Positions 59,768-64,000 of a DNA stretch of 64,000 nucleotides are shown piece after piece. The stretch lies in assembly GCA_027186245.1 (NCBI GenBank), contig CP114484.1, positions 508,501 to 572,500 on the forward strand. The letters run 5' to 3'. Made by a program: the position numbers and the translations under genes. The notes beneath the pieces were generated by a model. It was not told the DNA's origin and did no database searches. It saw only the letters and a list, made by a program, of their open reading frames with translations. This stretch comes from Coriaria nepalensis. Its lineage: Eukaryota > Streptophyta > Magnoliopsida > Cucurbitales > Coriariaceae. How positions within the stretch are numbered: the first letter of the stretch is position 1; every line of letters begins with the position of its first letter.

Positions 59768-59784
59768 ATGATGGATCCGTGTGA
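59758..59784 (+). promoter_or_regulatory. Overlapping uORF at the B-GATA start
   Basis: An ATG at 59758 opens eight codons (MLEDDGSV) ending in TGA at 59782-59784, in a different frame from the main ORF that starts at 59768 or 59771. Ribosomes initiating there would pass the real start, so this could repress or tune GATA translation. Its transcription is assumed, not shown. Confidence 0.5.
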
Positions 59785-60410
59785 GAAAGTGAGTGATCAT
59801 TACTAACATGTACTCTTAGATCGCTTCCAATCTTTGATTTCTCATACGGCAAGTTACTGATCAAATTTGATTTTGTGTGTTTCGATTTCAGGGATCTGAA
59901 TCTGACGGCGTGAGTAGCAAAAACCCTAGCGGACTCTCTTCCGAGGAGAGCTTAGTGAACGAGCAGAACAGAAAATCATGCGCTGATTGTGGAACTACTA
60001 AAACTCCCTTATGGAGAGGAGGTCCAGCTGGCCCTAAGGTAGGTTTTATATAACACTAACATAGATCAGGGATCTTCGTTCCTTTACGATCTGACTTTTG
60101 CTGATCTCTTGTTTATTTTCTGTCTTATGATTAGTCACTGTGCAATGCTTGTGGGATCAGAAGTAGAAAAAAGAGGAGAGCGATTCTGGGTTTGAATAGA
60201 GGAAGCTCAGAGTATAGGAAGAGCAAGAAGAACAGTGACTGCAGCAGCAATGGCGGCGGAGACAGTCTGAAACAGAGGTTACTTGCATTAGGTAGAGAGG
60301 TGTTGATGATGAGATCGACAGTTGAGAAACAGAGAAGAAAGCATCTAGGTGAAGAAGAACAAGCTGCTGTGTTGTTAATGGCGCTCTCTTATGGCTCTGT
60401 TTATGCTTAA
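59768..60410 (+). CDS. LLM-domain B-GATA transcription factor (GATA15/16/17-like)
   Basis: Exons 59768-59788, 59892-60038 and 60135-60410 encode 147 aa. A single B-type zinc finger spans residues 37-62 with spacing C-x2-C-x18-C-x2-C (CADC ... CNAC), typical of plant class B GATA factors. The C-terminus carries the leucine-leucine-methionine motif in AAVLLMALSYGSVYA, which defines LLM-domain B-GATAs involved in greening, germination and growth downstream of light and hormones. The middle exon junction falls inside the finger after GPK, as in relatives. Two consecutive ATGs (59768, 59771) could start; relatives begin MLDP or MMDP. A short uORF overlaps this start. Confidence 0.93.
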
Positions 60411-61458
60411 AAACAAATCGAAAAAAAAAAAAAAACCCTAACCCATCAATTCATGTGTACCTACCAACCCAAATTCAAATTCAAGTGAAATTAAATTCTC
60501 TGCGGTGGTTTTTGTCATCAGCCAGCTGTTCTTGATGCTCTCGGCAAAGTGTAATAGAAAGAAATGGAAGATGCGAGTGATTCTATGTCTCTGCTTCTGC
60601 TGCTAAGTGCTAACATGTTATTGTTATTATTGGAAATTAGAATTTTGTTTCTATATTCATTTACAGTCTGGCAATGACAACAACCTTTCAATGACACAAA
60701 GCAGAAGTAAAAAAGACAAGGAGATATTTATTTATTTTTTTAATTTTTTTTTTGCTTTTTTAAGGTTGTCTCTGCGTGTTTAGGTGTAGATTGTAATTGT
60801 GTGGTTCTTGTAATGAAAGAAGAGTGGAATGAGAGGGAATATCAAATGTGAAACACAAAAAGTTTCCCGCTAATTAAAATTAAGCAACAAAAATAAATAA
60901 ATAAAAAATAAAAAATAAAAGTAAAAATAAGGCATGTGAGAATAGAAAGGAGAGGTATTTGAGAAAATAATTAATTTATTTAAATAATTATTTAAAATTA
61001 TACCGAAAAGAATTAGGAAACCCTTATCTGTAACGTTTTGAACTATGATATGAAATTAGGACACAATGAATGTGATGATGGTGAATTATGTAGATCGTAA
61101 TTGAGAAGAGTGAGCATATTCCCTCTAGCTCAAATTGGGCCAAGGAACATCATTCTGGGCCTACGTCTTGACAATTGTGCTGGCCCATGAGGGACCATTC
61201 GGCCTGTACATCTTTCAGGCCTAATAGCCTTTTTTTTAATATTAAATCTCGCCTTGTCTAGTTGGAAGCAGCAAAACCCAAAAATTTAGGCCGATAAGGC
61301 GGACGGATGGTGTCCAAGAGAGGCCCCGTGGTAGTAGTGAAAGCATGCATGCATGCTACTACCACCCGAATAGAATATTTGGTTTACTAGTGCTCTCCAG
61401 CTATCTTCTTCCTTATTCCTCACCACCTTCTACTTCCCTGAAATATTACACGTCCGCA

Positions 61459-61489
<31 letters not shown>

Positions 61490-61992
61490 GTATATGTATA
61501 CGTATAGAAATTTAGCCATTTCGTTCAGAAAAGGACGTGAAAAATGGAACATTTTGGCACATGGATGGCTGGAAAGGACATGAGAGATTTTATGCTTTTT
61601 CTAAGTCTAATTTTTTCAAATAATTTATATATATCGAAATCATTTACTGATAAACTGTATTAAGTTATGCAAATGTCAGGGAAGGAGCTTTCTGTTCCGA
61701 TCAATCATCAATCAAAACTCATACGCAGAAAATTTACAGAGTTTCGAACATCATTCATTCACATTTAGTAAAGAACATACGTACCAGTTGCCAACAAATT
61801 GAAAGCGCTATTTATTTGATTGTCAGACAATTACACAGATCGAATGATGAATCTACTTTCTTTTTTTTGCTTTGTTGATCAAATTTAGTATTCTACTTGA
61901 ATGATCGAGAAAAAAAATAGTGGTCGAATGTACAATTTGTGCTTACTTCCCATTTCCCAGATCTGCCAACCTATTCTCTTCCAAATTTTCCA
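60411..61992. other. Convergent intergenic region between B-GATA and extensin-like genes
   Basis: No coding sequence is supported. The first 400 bases are GATA 3' UTR; AT-rich spacer follows. A striking palindrome is at 61328-61365 and a CT/TA microsatellite at about 61460-61500. Positions near 61900-61992 are likely 3' UTR of the minus-strand extensin-like gene. Confidence 0.5.
61328..61365. repeat. Nested palindrome with CATGCATG core
   Basis: Perfect 10-bp arms GTGGTAGTAG (61328-61337) and CTACTACCAC (61356-61365) enclose a 16-base perfect palindrome AGCATGCATGCATGCT (61342-61357), which overlaps the right arm by two bases. The core contains overlapping CATGCATG words, the RY motif bound by B3 factors. 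Confidence 0.9.
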
Positions 61993-62526
61993 TCAAAACA
62001 AACAGAGTAGTAAAACAGAGAACAAGACAACACTGTAAACAGAGTACCATCTAAACCTTACTGAGCTAGACGGGGGTGGAGGGCTGTAATAATAAAACGG
62101 GAAGTACGGCACCATTGGGTTCGGCGGTGGAGGTGCAGGGTAGTTACTGTACGGTGGGGGTATGTAATAACCGCCCCCACCTCCGCCAATAATACTACCA
62201 GGTGGTGGTGGGGAAGAGTAAGTGTACGTGGGCTTGGCCGGGGGAGGCGGGGAGTAGTAGTAGGTGGGGGAGGTGGGCGGAGGAGAAGGTGGCGGAGGGA
62301 AGTCACTGCTCAATGCAGGTGGTGGTGGAGGTGGCGGCAGTGGTGGGGAGAGGAGCGGGCTGCAGGGGTTGTCACAAGCAGAGCACATTGTGCACTCGTT
62401 TTGATAAGTGGGTTCAGCTGCTGCTACCACCTTAGCAATAGGAAGAGACAATAAGTGGAGGCTAAAGATCAATAGGATCACTATTTTCTCTCTAGTTCTT
62501 GATACTCTACAACTTCTTGTTTCCAT
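61993..62526 (-). CDS. Proline-rich, extensin-like GPI-anchor-type cell-wall protein
   Basis: This single-exon frame of 177 aa starts at 62526. A hydrophobic segment (IVILLIFSLHLLSLPIAKVVAAA, residues about 15-37) acts as signal peptide. A short Cys-rich part follows (CTMCSACDNPC). Then come proline-rich blocks with SPPPP motifs, YYYSPPPP and TYTYSSPPPPG, typical of hydroxyproline-rich extensin-type proteins in the wall, interrupted by a Gly-rich patch. The tail SVYSVVLFSVLLLCLF is hydrophobic and lacks following basic residues, which fits a GPI-attachment signal. There are no leucine-rich repeats, so it is not an LRX protein. Several overlapping frames on both strands here are shadows caused by the repetitive composition. 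Confidence 0.8.
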   Translation of the reverse strand: METRSCRVSRTREKIVILLIFSLHLLSLPIAKVVAAAEPTYQNECTMCSACDNPCSPLLSPPLPPPPPPPALSSDFPPPPSPPPTSPTYYYSPPPPAKPTYTYSSPPPPGSIIGGGGGGYYIPPPYSNYPAPPPPNPMVPYFPFYYYSPPPPSSSVRFRWYSVYSVVLFSVLLLCLF

Positions 62527-63430
62527 GAAGAAGATTCAGTGAGGAAGTGTATGGAGCTGAGGAAAAGGGTAGAGAGAGAGAGTAGTCTTAAAGAAAGATA
62601 ACGCAGCAGCTTGTGCTGTATTTGAATCTTTGTAAAGGCGCATTTGCAGGTGAATTAAGTATTAAATTATAGTTAAGAAAGAAAGCGAAATGTGTGCATT
62701 AAAAGCGTAATGGGGTAAAGAGCAGAAAAATGAAAATCGATGAGGTGGACGCGTTTTACTTTGCACAGAAAGCAAACAAGTGGAAAACAGAGTAACAACC
62801 ATGGGCCATGGCAGTGAAATAATATGAATTTATGAATGATGAAGAGAGAGAGAGAGTCATAGTAGTCGAGCCTAACCGTAGGTGGAGGTACCTGTTCACA
62901 AGTGGATACGTAAGATTGGTCGGTTCTGAAATATACGTGGCACAGACGTAAACAACACGCAACCCACCACTACGACCATGCGTTCCATTGGGCAAGTAAT
63001 GTCTAGAGTAGAAAATGGATGGAGAAAAGATGTCTATTTATTATATAAACGACAATATGTTTAAGTGTCGGTAAAATTGTTGTGTCTAGAATCTAATATA
63101 TATATGTAAAAGGTCACTTTGGGGGTCCTCGAGTGGGCTAGATACCCGAATTTCACTCTTCACTCACATGAAAAAGGCCCAATACATATATATATATCTC
63201 CACTCTCTCCACATGAAGTCCACTTCAAGCCCAACAGAGAGAAAACGAAGTCCTCCGCTCTATAAGGCCCTCTCTCTACATAAGAGGTAAGAACTCTCTC
63301 TCTATAGTATATTTTATCTAAATTTAATTTTCTTATTAAATTAAACAAAACATAGCTCTAAAAATGATTAAGACAATAACTAAGTATAAGGATCTAGAAA
63401 GTGACATTTGTACATGTCCAGTTCTATATC

Positions 63431-63469
<39 letters not shown>

Positions 63470-64000
63470 CCATAAAGCAAAAGACAAACTCTTAAAACAT
63501 AGATTATGATATTATTATTATTATTATTTTAATAACAAAAAAAACCTCTTAAAGTCCGGTCGCAACAATTAATTAATTAATTAATATTTTTTTAAAATTC
63601 AACCGGCAGCACCGTTGAGACAGGATCGTGGGTCCCTTTCGTATTGCAGAACACTCCACTACTCCAATTTCAAATTAAAGAGAAAACCACCAAAAATAAA
63701 TAAATAAATTAATAAATTAATTAATTAATTAATAAGAAATTCAAATTAAAGGAAGAGTGTAGGAAGCCTCTTACGAAAAGCACCTTACTTGAATAAATTT
63801 GTAATAAATAAATAAATAAATAAATAAAAGGAAATAGATCAGAATGAGTCATTACATCACATGTTTTCCAAAATTACAGCTTATGCTGTATTTCGTCCGA
63901 ACGCGTTTCCGCTTTCGTCAAAGACTCTGTTCCTTTTTTTCCCACTTTTATATCCCTCAACGCATTCCGGCACTCCCTGCTCTGCAAAAGAAGAGAAAGA
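62527..64000. other. Promoter of the extensin-like gene and AT-rich end region
   Basis: The first part is leader and promoter of the minus-strand extensin-like gene, with a short GA/CT tract at about 62560-62585. From 63000 the sequence is AT-rich spacer with microsatellites: (TA)n at 63434-63467, an AATT/AATTA type at about 63697-63735 and (AAAT)n at about 63800-63828. The last 120 bases are pyrimidine-rich and could be the leader of a plus-strand gene beyond the window. Confidence 0.5.

Noticed and set aside
62058..62435. Overlapping frames on both strands of the extensin-like gene
   Set aside because: They are shadows of the proline codons; only the minus-strand frame from 62526 has a signal peptide and wall motifs.

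Overview
The window looks like nuclear DNA of a flowering plant, most likely a eudicot. Genes are split by AT-rich GT-AG introns, intergenic DNA is AT-rich and full of microsatellites, and the gene families are land-plant ones: an LLM-domain B-GATA factor, an R2R3-MYB of the flavonol type, a chitinase-like cell-wall protein, a DUF1218 protein, and SMEK1 and AMSH3 homologues. I cannot name the species. Exon boundaries were placed by hand from splice signals, reading phase and remembered family sequences; every multi-exon model below closes in frame.

Left part (1-8 kb): a GRAS-family gene whose 3' end carries a 46-bp tandem duplication that shifts the frame and removes the SAW motif; a TENA/THI-4-like pseudogene; and a decayed Ty1/copia retrotransposon on the minus strand with a recognisable 3' end but no 5' LTR. 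Middle left (8-28 kb): a 23-coding-exon BRWD/PHIP-type WD40-bromodomain gene (+, 1724 aa), convergent with a 24-exon SMEK1/PP4R3 gene (-, 875 aa), then a two-exon ribosomal protein L29 gene (-).

Centre (28-41 kb): a tandem pair of SAR1 GTPase genes, a chitinase-like (CTL) gene, a peroxisomal AAE7-type acyl-CoA synthetase ending in SKL, a four-exon endosulfine-like gene of only 85 codons whose first intron holds a 45-bp minisatellite, and a frameshifted PPR pseudogene. Right part (41-64 kb): AMSH3 deubiquitinase, an R2R3-MYB, a TRM-like DUF3741/DUF4378 gene (-) with a 20-codon uORF, a non-autonomous TIR transposon with target-site duplication, a DUF1218 membrane protein with a probable GC-AG intron, importin alpha, a B-GATA factor with an overlapping uORF, and a GPI-type proline-rich extensin-like gene (-).

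These are independent nuclear genes and I see no cluster for one pathway. Several fall in shared processes: vesicle and endosomal traffic (SAR1 pair, AMSH3), phosphatase control (SMEK1 for PP4, the endosulfine motif for PP2A), and the cell wall (CTL, DUF1218, extensin-like). I found no convincing undescribed system. The most informative anomalies are the GRAS frameshift, the TIR element with its GC-rich interior, the GC-AG intron and the two uORFs.
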